A stretch of DNA of 64,000 nucleotides from Tillus elongatus (GCA_964006375.1 OZ023262.1:95024976-95088975); one strand, 5' to 3'; counted from the stretch's first letter, positions 24,037-36,062 are shown. The notes: generated by a model from the letters alone, not told the origin. A program made the numbers and translations.

Positions 24037-24373
24037 GACCAGAAGTGACAGGTGTAGAATAGTGTAGAACGTCTAGAATCTCTATAGACAAGTATATATA
24101 GAGGAGCGGTGCGTAACGTAAGTTAGTTCAGTATTGAATAAGGTGGTGTGAAAGTGATCATAGAGTATAAAGCGAGTTAACAGTAAGTGTTGGTATATAT
24201 GAAGCGATCATAGAAGGCGATAGTGGAATATAGTTTTATGGACATTTAATAAAAATAAGAAGAGATATATTTTAGTTGGCTCTGGTGTTGGAAAATAGTT
24301 GGTAATAATAAATTAGTAGTTTAAAAAGCTGTGTTTTGTTAGTAAACAAATCCAGAACCCCGTAGAACGTAAT
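24037..24373 (+). repeat. 5' LTR of LTR family 1, copy B (start truncated)
   Basis: Homologous to 2930-3234 and 26810-27133, beginning at GACCAGAAGTGACAGGTG. The first ~45 bases of the LTR are missing at the junction with PLE 1. Confidence 0.85.
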
Positions 24374-24376
24374 AAC

Positions 24377-24394
24377 TGGTGTCAGAAGTGGGAT
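24377..24394 (+). promoter_or_regulatory. Primer-binding site, tRNA-Leu type (copy B)
   Basis: TGGTGTCAGAAGTGGGAT is complementary to the 3' end of a eukaryotic tRNA-Leu including CCA. It sits three bases after the LTR. Confidence 0.85.
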
Positions 24395-24573
24395 TTTAAA
24401 GCTTCTAGCAGAAATATTTTACAGAATATTCATTGAACAACGTGAAAATTTCTAGAATCTCTGGAAGATCAGTGTCAGCGGTAAGTCCTAACTGGGTGTG
24501 TTCTTGAAACAGAATAAAGTGTTTACCAGCTTTAAGTACATCTATGCGTAAAACACGTAGCGCAACAGCCAAA

Positions 24574-25851
24574 ATGGACGCCCAGCTATTGGAATTGATT
24601 AAAGAAATAAAAGAAGAGGCCAGAAAAAGAGATGAAGAATCCAAAGAAGAAATGAGAAAATGAGATGGAGAGGCCAGAAAAAGAGACGAAGAAGCCAAAA
24701 AAGAAATGAGACGAAGAGACAAGGGAGGACATGAGAAAAATGGATGAAGAAGCTAAATTAGCACAAGAAGAAGCCAGGAAAAGAGATGAAAAAGCACGAA
24801 AAAGAGACGAAGAAGCGAAAGAAGAAATGATAAAAGGAAATGAAGAGGCCAAAGAAGAAATGAGAAAAAGAGATGAAGATGTCAGAAGAAGGACTTTAGA
24901 AGTCAAAGAAGAAATGAGAAAGGGAGATGAAGAAACAAAGAAAATTCTACAAGAACAGGCCAGCAGAATTGATAATATTACTTTATGTGTCGACGAACGT
25001 ATGAAGCAGGTAAAAGACGACATCTTTCAGCAAGTCGAAAGCAGAGTAAGGGGTATCAACGACGATGTACATGACAAGCTGACGGAAGTACAACAGAAAG
25101 TGCATTCACTAGAAAAAAAGTGTGAAACTTTAGCCAAAGGAAACATCAGGCTCGAAGATAGCCCGGTCGCAAGAATTAAGGTTTCCACATTTGATGGCTC
25201 AGTCCCGTGGGGTATTTCTCTACGCCAATTGAAGCCGCGGCTACAGCAAATGGTTGGGGTGAGAGAGAGCAAGCGACTTCGCTAATTGTGACTCTCAGAG
25301 GAGATGCCCTAGATGTGCTTCAAGGTATTCCCAGGGAAGAACCGTTGAATTTGACAGCATTAGACATCAATTAGAAATGAGGTTTTGCGATCAGCATTTA
25401 CAACAGTTGTACCGATTGCAGTTGAAACATGGTTGTCAGAAACTGGGCGAAAGTCTTCAACATCTCCACGCCGACGTTGTCAAACTGACGCGATTAGCCT
25501 ACCCTATAGCTCGGATTGAGTTTTTAAACAAGATGTCGGTGAAAACCTCCATTGACGCCATTAGAGATACCGACATGCAGCAGGCGCTGAGGATGCCAAG
25601 GCACAAAAACTTGAACGATGCTTGGCACATGCCTTGGATTTGAAGTGGTAAAGCAAGCGTCGGAAAGTCATGTAAAAGTTCGCAGTCTGGAAGTCCAAGA
25701 AGAAAATAAAACAGAGTCATCCAAGATCATGCAGCTACTAGAGAAAATAGCAGAACAAATAAGGCCGACGTCTCATGAACACCCAATAAGAGCTCACCGT
25801 GCAAATGCCTTGCGCTGCTGGAACTGCGGCAAGGTGGGACATATAAGGTGA
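24574..25851 (+). pseudogene. gag remnant of LTR family 1, copy B
   Basis: Starts MDAQLLELIKEIKEEARKR and continues as a long Glu/Lys/Arg coiled coil (longest open piece 24731-25285, 184 codons). A middle Gag region follows (25377-25643), then LLEKIAEQIRPTSHEHPIRA with the start of a CCHC knuckle, CWNCGKVGHIR, at 25618-25851. Stops at 24661 and frame changes break it. The knuckle is cut before its last Cys, where the sequence jumps directly into integrase at about 25852. Protease, RT and RNase H are therefore deleted. Confidence 0.8.
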
Positions 25852-25854
25852 CGA

Positions 25855-26754
25855 ATGAATCAGTACAGCGTGGGAGCCCCTTTCGAAAGAATTGCAATCG
25901 ACATAGCTGGTCCTTACCCTAGAACAGACGCAGGAAATCGCTATATGCTTGTAGCCATTAATTATTTTAGCAAGTGGCCAGAAGTGTTTGCAGTCCCGAA
26001 TCAAAAGACCACCACCGTCGCAGAAGTATTGGTGAATGAGTTTTTTTGTAGGTTTGGCGCACCACTAGAGCTCCATTCCGACCAAGGACGCAACTTCGAG
26101 TCGGCTGTATTCCAGAAGGTTTGTGAACTTATGGGAATCAGGAAAACGAGAACTACATCCATGCACCTTCAATCTGACGGAATGTTGGAAAAATTCAATG
26201 CTACTTTGGAATCCCACTTAAGAATATTTGTCAATGAACACGAAACGGATTGGGACCGGCACATTCCACTCTTTCTACTGGGATACCGCTCGACTGTACA
26301 TGAAACTACCGGACATACAGCAGCCAGCGTGGTTTTTGGGTGAGAGTTATGACTTCCTCCTGATCTCGTATTTGGAAAACCCACAGATACTCCACGGTCA
26401 ACTGATGCATACATAAAAGATTTGGAAAGAACAATAGAAACCATCCACTCTGCGGTCATAAGGCACATGCGAGTAGAAAGCGACCGCATGAAGACCCGTT
26501 ATGACGTGCGAGCTAATTCAGGTGGTTTTAAAGAAATAGATCGTCTGTGGTTGTACAAGCCAGTACGACGCAAACGACGGTTACCTAAACTACAGAACTT
26601 ATGGGAAGGTCCTTATAAAGTGGTCAAAAGGAGCAATGACGTTGTATATCGCATTCAGAGGAGCCCGAAGAGCAAGATGAAGATGGTCCATAGGCACAGA
26701 CTTACGCCATACCAAGAAATGTCAGAATTCGATCGGGACGATCGAATATAAGAG
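25855..26754 (+). pseudogene. Integrase of LTR family 1, copy B
   Basis: Frame 25855-26343 is an integrase core with Asp16 (IAIDIAGPYPR), Asp76 (LHSDQGRNFES) and Glu112 (SDGMLEKFNATL). There are 35 residues between the second Asp and the Glu, the DD35E spacing of retroviral-type integrases. The zinc-binding N-terminus is gone. A stop at 26341 and a frame change lead to 26422-26751, the C-terminal domain with LWEGPYKVVKR (a GPY/F motif) and VVYRIQRSPKSK...HRHRLTPY. It joins cDNA to target DNA in intact relatives. Here it is a deletion derivative. Confidence 0.85.
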
Positions 26755-26762
26755 GAGGGCAG

Positions 26763-27133
26763 TGTCACAGCGAACACTCTGGAATGGCATTCCTAGAATA
26801 GACTAGAAGTCGCAGGTGTAGAATACTGTAGAACGTCTAGAATCTCTATAGACAAGTATATATCGACGAGCGGTGCCCAAAGTAAGTTATTTCAGTATTG
26901 CATAAGGTGGTGTGATCATAGAGTATAAAGCGAGTTTTAACAGTAAGTGTTGGTATATAGGAAGCGATCATAGAAGGCGATAGTGGAATATAGTTCTATG
27001 AACATTTAATAATAGTAAGAAGAGATATATTTTAGTTGGCACTGGTGTTTGAAAATAGTTGGTAATAATAAATTAGTAGTTTAAAAAGCTGTGTTTTGTT
27101 AGTAAACAAATCCAGAACTCCGTAGAACGTAAC
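26763..27133 (+). repeat. 3' LTR of LTR family 1, copy B
   Basis: A 371-bp copy beginning TGTCACAGCGAACACTCTGG, preceded by a purine-rich AAGAGGAGGGCAG (likely polypurine tract). It is followed after a few bases by a (TA)n tract at 27139-27237. Confidence 0.85.
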
Positions 27134-27137
27134 TATA

Positions 27138-27520
<383 letters not shown>

Positions 27521-27524
27521 ACTT

Positions 27525-28225
27525 AGATCTTTCTAGTTACAATAAAAATTACATTTCCTGTAGCATATTCTACCCTCCATTTAACATTACATTAAGTTAT
27601 ATGGGTTTTGTTCATTTTCTCATTACAGCCAAAACGAGAAAATTATATTCTGTAGTAAGTTATGTATTAATAAGCGCCCATTCGTTGCTGATTTATTGAA
27701 AGCTAACAAAATGACTTGTTCAGCACAGCAGAATCAATTGTCTGGTGTTTGTAGAAACATCTGACCCACTTAAGGTAAACAGTATGCTAACATGCCACCA
27801 ATGAGGGTTTTGCTACGAAGACCGTATTATTACACCCCTGAGTAATGTTGAAATTGTTCCACAATCTTCCATAGCAGAGATAAATCTTCACAGGTTCTAT
27901 TTGTGTCATTGATCGGCTTGAAGGAGGTAATAGAAACACATTTGAGAATCCCAAATATATCCATCTATCATACAACTCAGAGGAGTATTTTGGTAATTTC
28001 TGTAACCGACAGTTACTTTTTTTACTTAAATATCATAACCTGAAAATTTGCAGCAAACAGAGAAATGTACTAGATATCTGAATGCTAATGCCTCCTCTGT
28101 TGGCCGAAAGAGGGAGCGAGAAACAATCTTAATTTTTCTCGAATTTCGTAAAGAAAATGTTATGGAAGTTTTGAAAATGGTTTTTAAATTAGCGCGAATT
28201 AGAGCCTTTGTAACACAAATTCAAT
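27525..28225. other. Non-coding, unclassified
   Basis: Nothing recognised in either strand. Confidence 0.4.
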
Positions 28226-28303
28226 AAGTGAAGATTGGAACCTGTGATGAGCACTGATAGGTACACTGAGTGAACCCAAATCACCACAACACATCTTTTT
28301 AAA

Positions 28304-28348
28304 GACCTGACGATCGTTTCATTAACAAGGTTAGCTTCATCAGGGGAT
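28304..28348 (-). ncRNA. Degenerate hammerhead motif, PLE 2 terminus
   Basis: Minus strand: core CTGATGA, one extra A, stem II GCTAAC with loop CTT and GTTAAT, core GAAAC, GATC, then GTC. Stem II has a C:A mismatch and a G:U pair. Stem I is weak because its first pair is C:A and only two C:G pairs follow. All catalytic core bases are present, but activity is doubtful. Confidence 0.6.
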
Positions 28349-28581
28349 GAAAATTTCTAAACTGCTTACTAATAAACATCACCTTATATACTGAGTTTTA
28401 GGTAAACACCGATACCGAGAGGGAAACTGAATCGCAGGTAAATTTTCTAGGTATTTTATTTTTATTGCCAGACGAGGTTCCTGAACTTTCTTTATCGCTT
28501 TACCTGACAGGTTTCGGAATGTTTTACTGCTTCAAAAACACAGCGCAAACAACGCACTGCAAACCAGTGGCGGAGCTCCAT

Positions 28582-28854
28582 TTAAGGAACTTTTGTTTTT
28601 ATTGCCCTAGAAATATAAATGCCCTCGTACGCCTCAAGTATAGCTGGCTGTCCAATATTTTTGATAAGTTTTAGATTTTCTTTAGCAATGTGGTGGTTAT
28701 TATCCCAAATTTGCTGTGCCACGCATGACTTGTCTACACTACCGTATCTCAAATGTGCCAGATGTTCACGAAATCTAGTCTCGGTGGTTCTGTTAGTCTG
28801 CCCTACGTATCTAAGATTATAATCTTTACAACCTATATCATAGATACCCGACAT
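28582..28854 (-). CDS. GIY-YIG endonuclease region of PLE 2
   Basis: A 90-residue open frame from MSGIYDIGCKDYNLRYVGQT (GIY...YVG) through TETRFREHLAHLRYG, with the conserved Arg, to AILEAYEGIYISRA near the end, where the catalytic Glu of the family lies. This is the C-terminal endonuclease of a PLE ORF. It is read here as a separate frame because the connection to the RT upstream (29190) is broken by stops. It would nick target DNA to prime reverse transcription. The boundaries are those of the open frame, not of a real gene start. Confidence 0.8.
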   Translation of the reverse strand: MSGIYDIGCKDYNLRYVGQTNRTTETRFREHLAHLRYGSVDKSCVAQQIWDNNHHIAKENLKLIKNIGQPAILEAYEGIYISRAIKTKVP

Positions 28855-29189
28855 TTCAGTGGCTTTATCTGTATCTTTCGTCGTACCTAACAGATTAATT
28901 AAATTATTTTTTTGTCAAAAAAGTTATCTGCAAATCGGCTTTCTTAAAAATGCTCTCGAGATCGCTTGTGATCCGCGGTTCAAAAGCTGGTCGAATAATT
29001 TTTTTCTCTATTTTATATTTCCTGAATGTCGTGAATTCCGCTAACATTTTATTTGTTCTGTCTCTACTAATTAATTTTTCCACTAAGCAATCCGAATATC
29101 CGTTATTTTAGCAACGTTTTTGATGTCTAATTCTATACTATACCTACATTTACTTAAGGGAAATTTTATCAATATATTTACCAAGAAAT

Positions 29190-29640
29190 TTAAACCGATC
29201 TTTTTTTGTGCAACGTATAATGTGAGTCATTTGGAATGTAACTTAGAGTAGTAGTTTCCTTCCTGTGGACATCGAATTCAAGAGAGTCATTATTTTTAAT
29301 AACTAGTACATCTAGAAAAAGAAGTTTACTGTTAACTTCTAATTCCTGGGTTAGTTTTATTGAATCAAATTGACAATTCACCCTTTTGATAAAACCATCT
29401 ACTTTGCACATGTTTGTGTTAAACAGTGCAAACATATCGTCCACATAACGAAACCACACTCTAGAAACTCGCTTTCGTTTTCTAAAACCGTCTCAAATCT
29501 ACTGATGAAAACGTCCGCAATGAATGGAGGGAGTGGGTTGCCCATTGCCGGGCCTTCACTTTGTTCAAAAAACTCATTGTTAAATTGACGAATATTTTGT
29601 TTTATACAAAGGTTTGTCAGAGTTAAATATTCCTTGAAAA
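29190..29640 (-). pseudogene. PLE 2 reverse transcriptase, C-terminal part
   Basis: Translating from 29640 down gives a region with GPAMGNPLPPFIADVFISR, the PLE counterpart of the RT MGSPLSP motif, and then WFRYVDDMFALF with the YVDD active site at about 29450. It continues KLLFLDVLVI, the typical downstream block, and ends at 29190. A frame change lies close to 29460. It is separated from its own N-terminal part by the LINE insertion. Confidence 0.8.
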
Positions 29641-29644
29641 CCTC

Positions 29645-31712
29645 TTCACTTTATTTATTCCACGTACACAGAAAACCTCTTCAGCCACTCAAAAGCCCTG
29701 GTTCTCTAAATCCTGTGACAAGGCCAGACTTGAAAAGGTCAAAGCTCACAAAACGCTTCTACACAATCCCAGTCAAGAAAATCGTCAAGCATTCAACGAC
29801 GCAAGAAACCGCTATGTCCGCATTCTTTCTGAGGCAAAAAACTCGTTTAATAACCACATCAAAAACAAAGTCCTCTCAAGCTCCAACGGCGGCAAACCCT
29901 TGTGGACTCTTGCTAAGTCTATTGGGAATATTCTGCAAGAGCACGTTCCCACCTCTTGTCTCAGGTGATGAAATTGTTTCTACCGCCCTGGGCAAGGCTG
30001 AACTTTTTGCTTCGTTGTTCGCCGGAAATTCTACTCTCAACCCACCTCCAAATGTTCAACCACCAACAGTCCCCAATGTCGCGCATAAAATGACTGATAT
30101 CATTTTCAAAACTAAAAAGGTACGAAAGATGCTCTCTTCTCTTAATACCAGGAAAGCCTCTGACCTTGACGAGATCCCAGCAATTGTTCTCAAAAAATGC
30201 GCACCAGAACTTGCTCCTGTCCTGACTCGTCTGTTTCAGATATCTTACAATAAAAGCATATTCCCTAGTAACTGGAAAACTGCTCGAGTACAACCCATCC
30301 CCAAGAAAGGATCCAAAGCGCTTCCTAGCAACTACAGGCCTATTTCTCTCCTTTCAGTCATCTCTAAAGTGATGGAAAAGTATATAAACACCGAACTACT
30401 AAAATTCCTTGAAAAACACAGTCTAATCCACGACAGGCAGTATGGATTCCGTCAGCGCAGCTCGACTGCCGACCTCCTTTCTTTTGTCACCCATTCTTGG
30501 AACAAGTCTATGGAACAACATGGTGAATCCCAGATTGTTGCTCTAGACATATCCAAAGCCTTCGACCAGGTCTGGCACGCAGCGCTGCTTAATAAACTTC
30601 CGGCCTATGGCCTACCACCAAAACTTTGCACCTGGGCAGCAAATTTTCTCTCCAACAGGAGCATATCTGTTGTTGTGGATGGCCATTCCTCTAAACTGTA
30701 TCCAATTAATGCAGGAGTTCCTCAAAGTTCAGCTTTAGCCCCTACTTTGTTTCTTCTCCACATCAATGACCTCCTCTCTAGCACATCCAACCCAGTTCAC
30801 AGTTACGCGGACGACAGCACCCTCCACTCAAACATACAATATTCTAAGCCTGTCTCTTTAGCCCAATTAGATGAGGATCGCAGACTCATGGAGGGTTCTG
30901 TCTCCGTAGACCTCCAAAAAATATTAGACTGGGGAAGTAGAAATCTTGTACAATTCAACCCCACCAAAACTAAGTCTTGCTTTCTTTCTCACAAGAGATA
31001 CAGCAGCCCTAGACCCATCACAATGAACAACCAAGTTATTCAAAGTAATGAGTCCTTTTCTCTTGTTGGCATTTCTGTGGATCGAAATCTTAATTGGCAC
31101 CAACATGTTACATCAATTGCAGAAGCGGCTGCTAAGAAATTGGGTTTCCTCTTCCGGGCTCGCAAATACTTTTCACCAACTAATTTCTATACCTTATACA
31201 CTTCACAAATAAGGCCAAACCTCGAATACTGCTCCCACATCTGGGGTGCAGCTGCCGCTTCTACACTCGCTATCCTGGACTCCATTCAAAAGAGAGCTAT
31301 ACGTCTCATCGGTGACCCTACCCTCACCCAAAGGCTTCCATCCCTTGCCCACCGACGTGCCGTTGGTGACCTCTCTCTCTTTTATAGATATCTGCACGGG
31401 CACTGCTCAGAGGAGCTTTCCTCCATAATTCCCCCACCTGCTGCCCCCAGCAGATCTACCAGGGGAACAGAGCGAATGCACCCTTTTAATGTCCAGGTCA
31501 CCAGACATAGAACATCTTGTTATGCCCGCTCTTTTGTCCCGAGTGCTTCCAAGTTGTGGAATTCCTTGCCGGCACATGTTTTTCCTTCTCCTCCGAACCT
31601 CCAAACCTTCAAGTCCAGAATTAACAAGCTGCCTCTTTCCTCCTTGTCAACACCCACGATACGATAGTATTTAGGCTGTAAGCCCTCGTGGTGTGTTGTT
31701 GACATAAAAAAA
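29645..31712 (+). mobile_element. CR1/Jockey-group LINE, copy 2, 5'-truncated
   Basis: Plus-strand copy closely related to 14745-17523. It begins within the endonuclease-RT linker and ends with TAAGCCCTCGTGGTGTGTTG and a short A-run at 31706-31714. It lies inside the RT of PLE 2, so it inserted after that element. Confidence 0.85.
29951..31670 (+). pseudogene. LINE ORF2 (RT), copy 2
   Basis: From about 29930 to the stop at 31668 the frame is an uninterrupted RT and C-terminal domain: NYRPISLLSVISKVMEKYI, ALDISKAFDQVWH, GVPQSSALAPTLF, HSYADDSTLH, then thumb and tail. The longest open frame runs from 29634 (677 codons), but its first ~100 residues are out of frame with copy 1. A small deletion near 29930 (AATATTCTGCAAG against AATAATTTCTGCAAA) shifts the reading. 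Gly in the conserved PQGS motif is Ser here. It lacks the endonuclease and is not autonomous. Confidence 0.85.
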
Positions 31713-31870
31713 AACTTCTGTTGTTACATTGCAACAACTGTTCTAATATCGTTAGTGTTTGTTTCATGGGCACGCTAGCAAAGAAAGACGTTACATCAAA
31801 TGATATCAAAACCTCGCTTTCCAATAATTTAACATCTTTAACTTAATTAATATATTCAAGTGAATTTCAC
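31713..31870 (-). pseudogene. PLE 2 reverse transcriptase, N-terminal part
   Basis: Gives LLESEVLISFDVTSFFASVP, matching the FDV(T/V)SLFTSVP motif that starts PLE palm domains, then MKQTLTILEQLLQCNNRS. It stops at the LINE junction at 31712 and should continue at 29640. No start or upstream domain is present. Confidence 0.75.
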
Positions 31871-32299
31871 ACTGAATAACTTTTCTATTTAACAGAAAAG
31901 CGTTTAAAGACATTTTACAGCCATTTCGCTAGATTGTATGTCGGGAGTCTATAGCCGAAATAATTCAAGGTCAGTTTCAGACTTTAAATCTTCGTACGCA
32001 GCTGACCTGAAAATACCTGTACAACACTTGGGCACAGACTCCTGGTTTCAAAATAGATCGATTGAAGCCAAGTTATTTATATGCAAAATTGCTTTATTTA
32101 GCCGCTATGGAGTGTCAAGGATTCGAATAAATATTGTTTTTTTCTCTCTCTAAATTTCGTGGAAATTCGCTTATGGATTGCGATGATGTTTTGTGTACAA
32201 TTCCAACAGTATAAAATCATGTTTTCTAGTCCTATAGTGATTGGCTATAGGGAAATTGAAGTGTTAGGAAAGTGACATCATATGCAATCATTTGTTTAT

Positions 32300-32300
<1 letters not shown>
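31871..32300. other. Non-coding, unclassified
   Basis: An open frame at 31938-32153 has no recognisable features. Nothing else is seen. Confidence 0.35.
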
Positions 32301-32579
<279 letters not shown>

Positions 32580-33670
32580 CAGTGTGAAACACACTTATGG
32601 AATAAAATTTATTATTCAGCAAAAAATATTTTTTGTGGAAAACTCTGAGACACGTATAGTTTAAGTTGTCGAACATCATCTTATATTCATAGTTAAAAAA
32701 ATTAAACTCCTACCATTTTACCCACACCTCTTTACAATTTAAAGTAAGTATTATGACGATTCACACTTACGGTTTTAATCTTAATCTATTCTTCTGCCAA
32801 CTAGTTTTTCTGCTTCTACAAAGTGATCTGTCAGTCACGTATCTGTTCCCTTAAACTTTTTCACTTCAACCTCTCGTTCCCAAATTTCTAACGTCATTCT
32901 CCTCGTTCCATTTTTTTTAATAATCCAATTTCCTAATAATTTTTATAATAATGATCTGTTTATTTTTCTCATGACGACCGTCTTCAAGTGAAAAATTTCT
33001 TGTTGGCCGCCTTCCAAATTCATCTTAAGATTTTTTTGTTTGTATCCTCATTTCCTGGGTTACCTTGCTACATCTTTCAATGACTTACTCTATACTTTAT
33101 ATTTATATACGTTATTTCTGACAGCATTCCTTAACCTATCTAAAATAGTGCCATTGTCATTTTGACATTTTAAATTAAATGAAATCATCTGTGCCATAAT
33201 TTCTAGGTTATACAATTTGACAAACCTAATCCTAATAAATATTAATACCATAAATTTCCTAATTCTACTAAACATGAACATCTTAACCTACCTAAAAACT
33301 ACTTACACATTTCTTATTGTCCAATATTTACATTAAATTTAAAAAAAAGGTTTTAGAGTCTTTTTAATCTATTCGCACTATGTCATATCATTTTTATGCA
33401 GTCCTTTCTGTCTTTGATATCACTTTCACTTCGTCTAGACCTTTCACTCTTATAGACTAGTTTACAATTCTTATTCTTGTCTTACCTGCTTTTTATCCAT
33501 ACATAAGTCATTGTTTCCGGAATCAATTCTGATTAAAATTTTTATATCAGGTCTTACGTTATGCCTGTAAAATGGTTATTATTTTCTCTGCCAAGACATT
33601 GTACACATCAAGAAGTATGTTCTTGTTTGTGTTAGGTTTTGTATGAGTTGTTTTAAAGTGTGTTTTTGGC
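32580..33670. other. Non-coding, unclassified
   Basis: AT-rich and pyrimidine-rich on the plus strand, with no recognised gene or repeat. Confidence 0.4.
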
Positions 33671-33671
33671 T

Positions 33672-33674
<3 letters not shown>

Positions 33675-33761
<87 letters not shown>

Positions 33762-34000
33762 AACAAATAAAAATTGAAACTGACCCCGGATATGGGTTTT
33801 AGGGGTACTAGTTCACGCTCATTTAAATAAAATTTTGCAAAGCCTCACCATCTCTCTTAGTGATTTTTAAAAAATAAAAATTCACCAACACAAAATTTGA
33901 GGTCTTTAAGAAAACAACATATTTAAAATTAACACACTTCTGTGAAAATTCGCTACCATAACGCACTTGATGTGTCGAAACGTTTTCAAAGCTATTAACT
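33675..34000 (+). repeat. MITE-TA right half with (TA)n tract and inverted end
   Basis: TA tract 33675-33757, GAAACTGACCCCGGATATGG at 33776, AATTCACCAACACAAAA after the hairpin arm, then the terminal motif in inverted orientation (CTACCATAACGCACTTGATG near 33953). This copy best shows that the family has the same motif, inverted, at both ends. Confidence 0.7.
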
Positions 34001-34176
34001 CATATACAAAGAAATCTCTTGTTAATCTTAGTTCATTAAATATTCATTTATCTGAAGGCCTTGTGAATTTTTAAGATACAGAACAACATAGTTACTAACA
34101 ATAATTTAATGAGAGAAGATTGGAACCTCTGACAAGCACTTTGGAAAACCAAAATCATCACAATACAGTTTTTAGA

Positions 34177-34217
34177 CCTGACGATCGTTTCGCTAACAAA
34201 TTTAGCGTCATCAGAGG
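34177..34217 (-). ncRNA. Hammerhead motif, left arm of PLE palindrome
   Basis: Minus strand: stem I TCC/AGG region of 3 bp, CTGATGA, extra C, stem II GCTAAA with loop TTT and GTTAGC (one mismatch next to the loop), GAAAC, GATC, GTC. Core complete. Confidence 0.7.
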
Positions 34218-34252
34218 GATGAATAATAAATTAGTAATAAAGTTTATTCGTC

Positions 34253-34293
34253 CCTCTGATGACGCTAACTTCGTTAGCGAAACGATCGTCAGG
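34253..34293 (+). ncRNA. Hammerhead motif, right arm of PLE palindrome
   Basis: Plus strand: stem I CCT/AGG (3 bp), CTGATGA, extra C, perfect 6-bp stem II GCTAAC with loop TTC and GTTAGC, GAAAC, GATC, GTC. Core complete. It faces its opposite-strand partner 36 bp away. Confidence 0.75.
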
Positions 34294-34334
34294 TCTGTGA
34301 CTGTATTGTTATGAATTGGATTCTCCAAATTGTA

Positions 34335-35005
34335 CTTATTAATAAAGTATTGATTTAATGATTTTAGATTAACTGCATATTTATCCAACTTTCCAAATAT
34401 TTAGTGGATTTTTATTAGGTATTAAATTTACACAAATTCCTTTAAAGCGTTAAAATAAACAGAGTTGTAAACATAGATCTACATATTGAATTTTTCTTTG
34501 TTTTGTTCAAGCATACGTTTATGTTAGTATTGGCGACGAGAAAATCGCAGTGGGATGATTTCCGAGCTACTAAAAGTGTGAAAAGCCCGATGACAAATAT
34601 TTCCACAGTAGGAATGCATCGAATAAAGGGCAAATATATGAAAATGGGATGGCTTTTTTACGTAAAGTATAGAGCTAGAAATAGGATCCACGCATCAGCT
34701 CCAAGATAAAACATACGGAATTCTCAGAAATTGGTTCCCTGCCAAAGCAATTTATTTTTCACATTCACAATGTATGTTGGGGATAAATTAAACATTGCGG
34801 GGTCTATCGAATATTGAATATTATCTAATGTATAACTTCTGCTTTTTCTTCTTACTGACGCAATTGTTTCTTTTAATTAAACCCATTAATGCCTGAAATT
34901 TGTATTTTTTTAAATTTTCCTGTAATCTTTTGACATGATAGTCATATAACTGTGCAATCTCATGGAAAATTAGTAACATCGGCAACTAAGCATTTTTAGT
35001 TTTAG
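34335..35005. other. Non-coding, unclassified
   Basis: No recognised gene. A frame at 34503-34709 has no family resemblance. Confidence 0.35.
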
Positions 35006-35009
35006 CGAA

Positions 35010-35136
35010 TTATCATTAAGAAAAATTCGCGAACAGAGAGGTCATGATGAGACGCTTTTGAAAAAATTACTTCAGATGAGCGCGAATTTTGGGTGCCTAG
35101 AACCCAAAACCAAGATCCGTTAAATATGTTATGTGG

Positions 35137-35220
<84 letters not shown>

Positions 35221-35400
35221 CCGAGCGATAACTCAAAAAATACTAAACTGATTTCAATCAAACTTAGCAAAAACTTTCTTGGACGAAAGCCAAGATCGAG
35301 TGCGTTAATCAACCTTTCCGCTCAAGTTCTTCCGGTGAAAAATCGGGGAAAACTTTTTGAAGACGCTATATCTTTGTAAATATAAGAGTAACCAGAATGA
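35010..35400 (-). repeat. MITE-TA copy with (TA)n tract
   Basis: Reverse-oriented: hairpin arm AAAAATTCGCGAA near 35021, CAGATGAGCGCGAATTTTG at 35073, TA tract 35138-35216, then the left arm GATAACTCAAAAAATACTAA and CTTTCCGCTCAAGTTCTTCC to about 35360. Confidence 0.65.
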
Positions 35401-35404
35401 GACT

Positions 35405-36050
35405 TTACACGTGGCTATAAATAGTGAAAGCAAACCTATGTTGTGAATTTTAAGTAATTTGGTACAAGATATTAAATTTTTTCCTAATAAAAAATAAAAT
35501 CCCAAAGAGATGCGTTGAAACGACTTAGTAGTTAAATTCCAATGCCTGACAGACAGAGTAGTTAATTAGTAGTTGATTCATACAACATGTATAAACCATA
35601 CATCAACGGTAACCAAACAAAATATATACCAGGCATAAAACATATTAGCCGAACCAACAATCGCGAAATCTCGGCCGCAATTATGGAAAATGGCAGACGA
35701 CATGAAATTAAAAAATTGTCAAGTGATTGTCATTTCACTGGGGGACTCAATCAGTTATTAAAATACACATATTTGTAGCTTTATGAACGGCCCTAAATAC
35801 AGTTTTAGCGCACCATAGCTATATTATTCTGTCGCACAATATATTAGAAATGTAAACAAATTGAAGTCAAGTACTTAAAAATGATTCTAAAATAGTTTTT
35901 TAACTTAAACATAAGACGTCATATAAGACCGAAACAATCCTTGAATATGTTTCAATGGTAATTCTACTAATTCTGTAACTAATTGCTAAGTATACTTTTC
36001 ATACACTACCCCGGGCATGAAGCCTGTGTCAAGTATCATGTAGACAACGT
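35405..36050. other. Non-coding, unclassified
   Basis: No gene or repeat recognised. The frame 35587-35778 resembles no family known to me. Confidence 0.35.
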
Positions 36051-36062
36051 TAGTTGACGTAT

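Larger units (their letters stand above)
28229..31870 (-). mobile_element. Penelope-like element 2, interrupted by a LINE
   Basis: A minus-strand PLE. The N-terminal part of its RT lies at 31860-31713 and the rest at 29640-29190. The GIY-YIG endonuclease follows at 28854-28582 and the terminal region with a hammerhead-like motif at 28347-28304. The LINE at about 29645-31712 is inserted inside the RT. The outer motif AAGATTGGAACCTGTGATGA at 28232 recurs at 62008 and, diverged, at 34107, marking PLE termini there. Confidence 0.8.
34100..34330. repeat. PLE terminal palindrome
   Basis: Two PLE termini meet head to head. The left one, minus-oriented, starts AAGATTGGAACCTCTGACAA at 34108. The right one is its inverted partner ending near 34330. 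Each carries a hammerhead motif. No RT or endonuclease is present. Confidence 0.65.
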
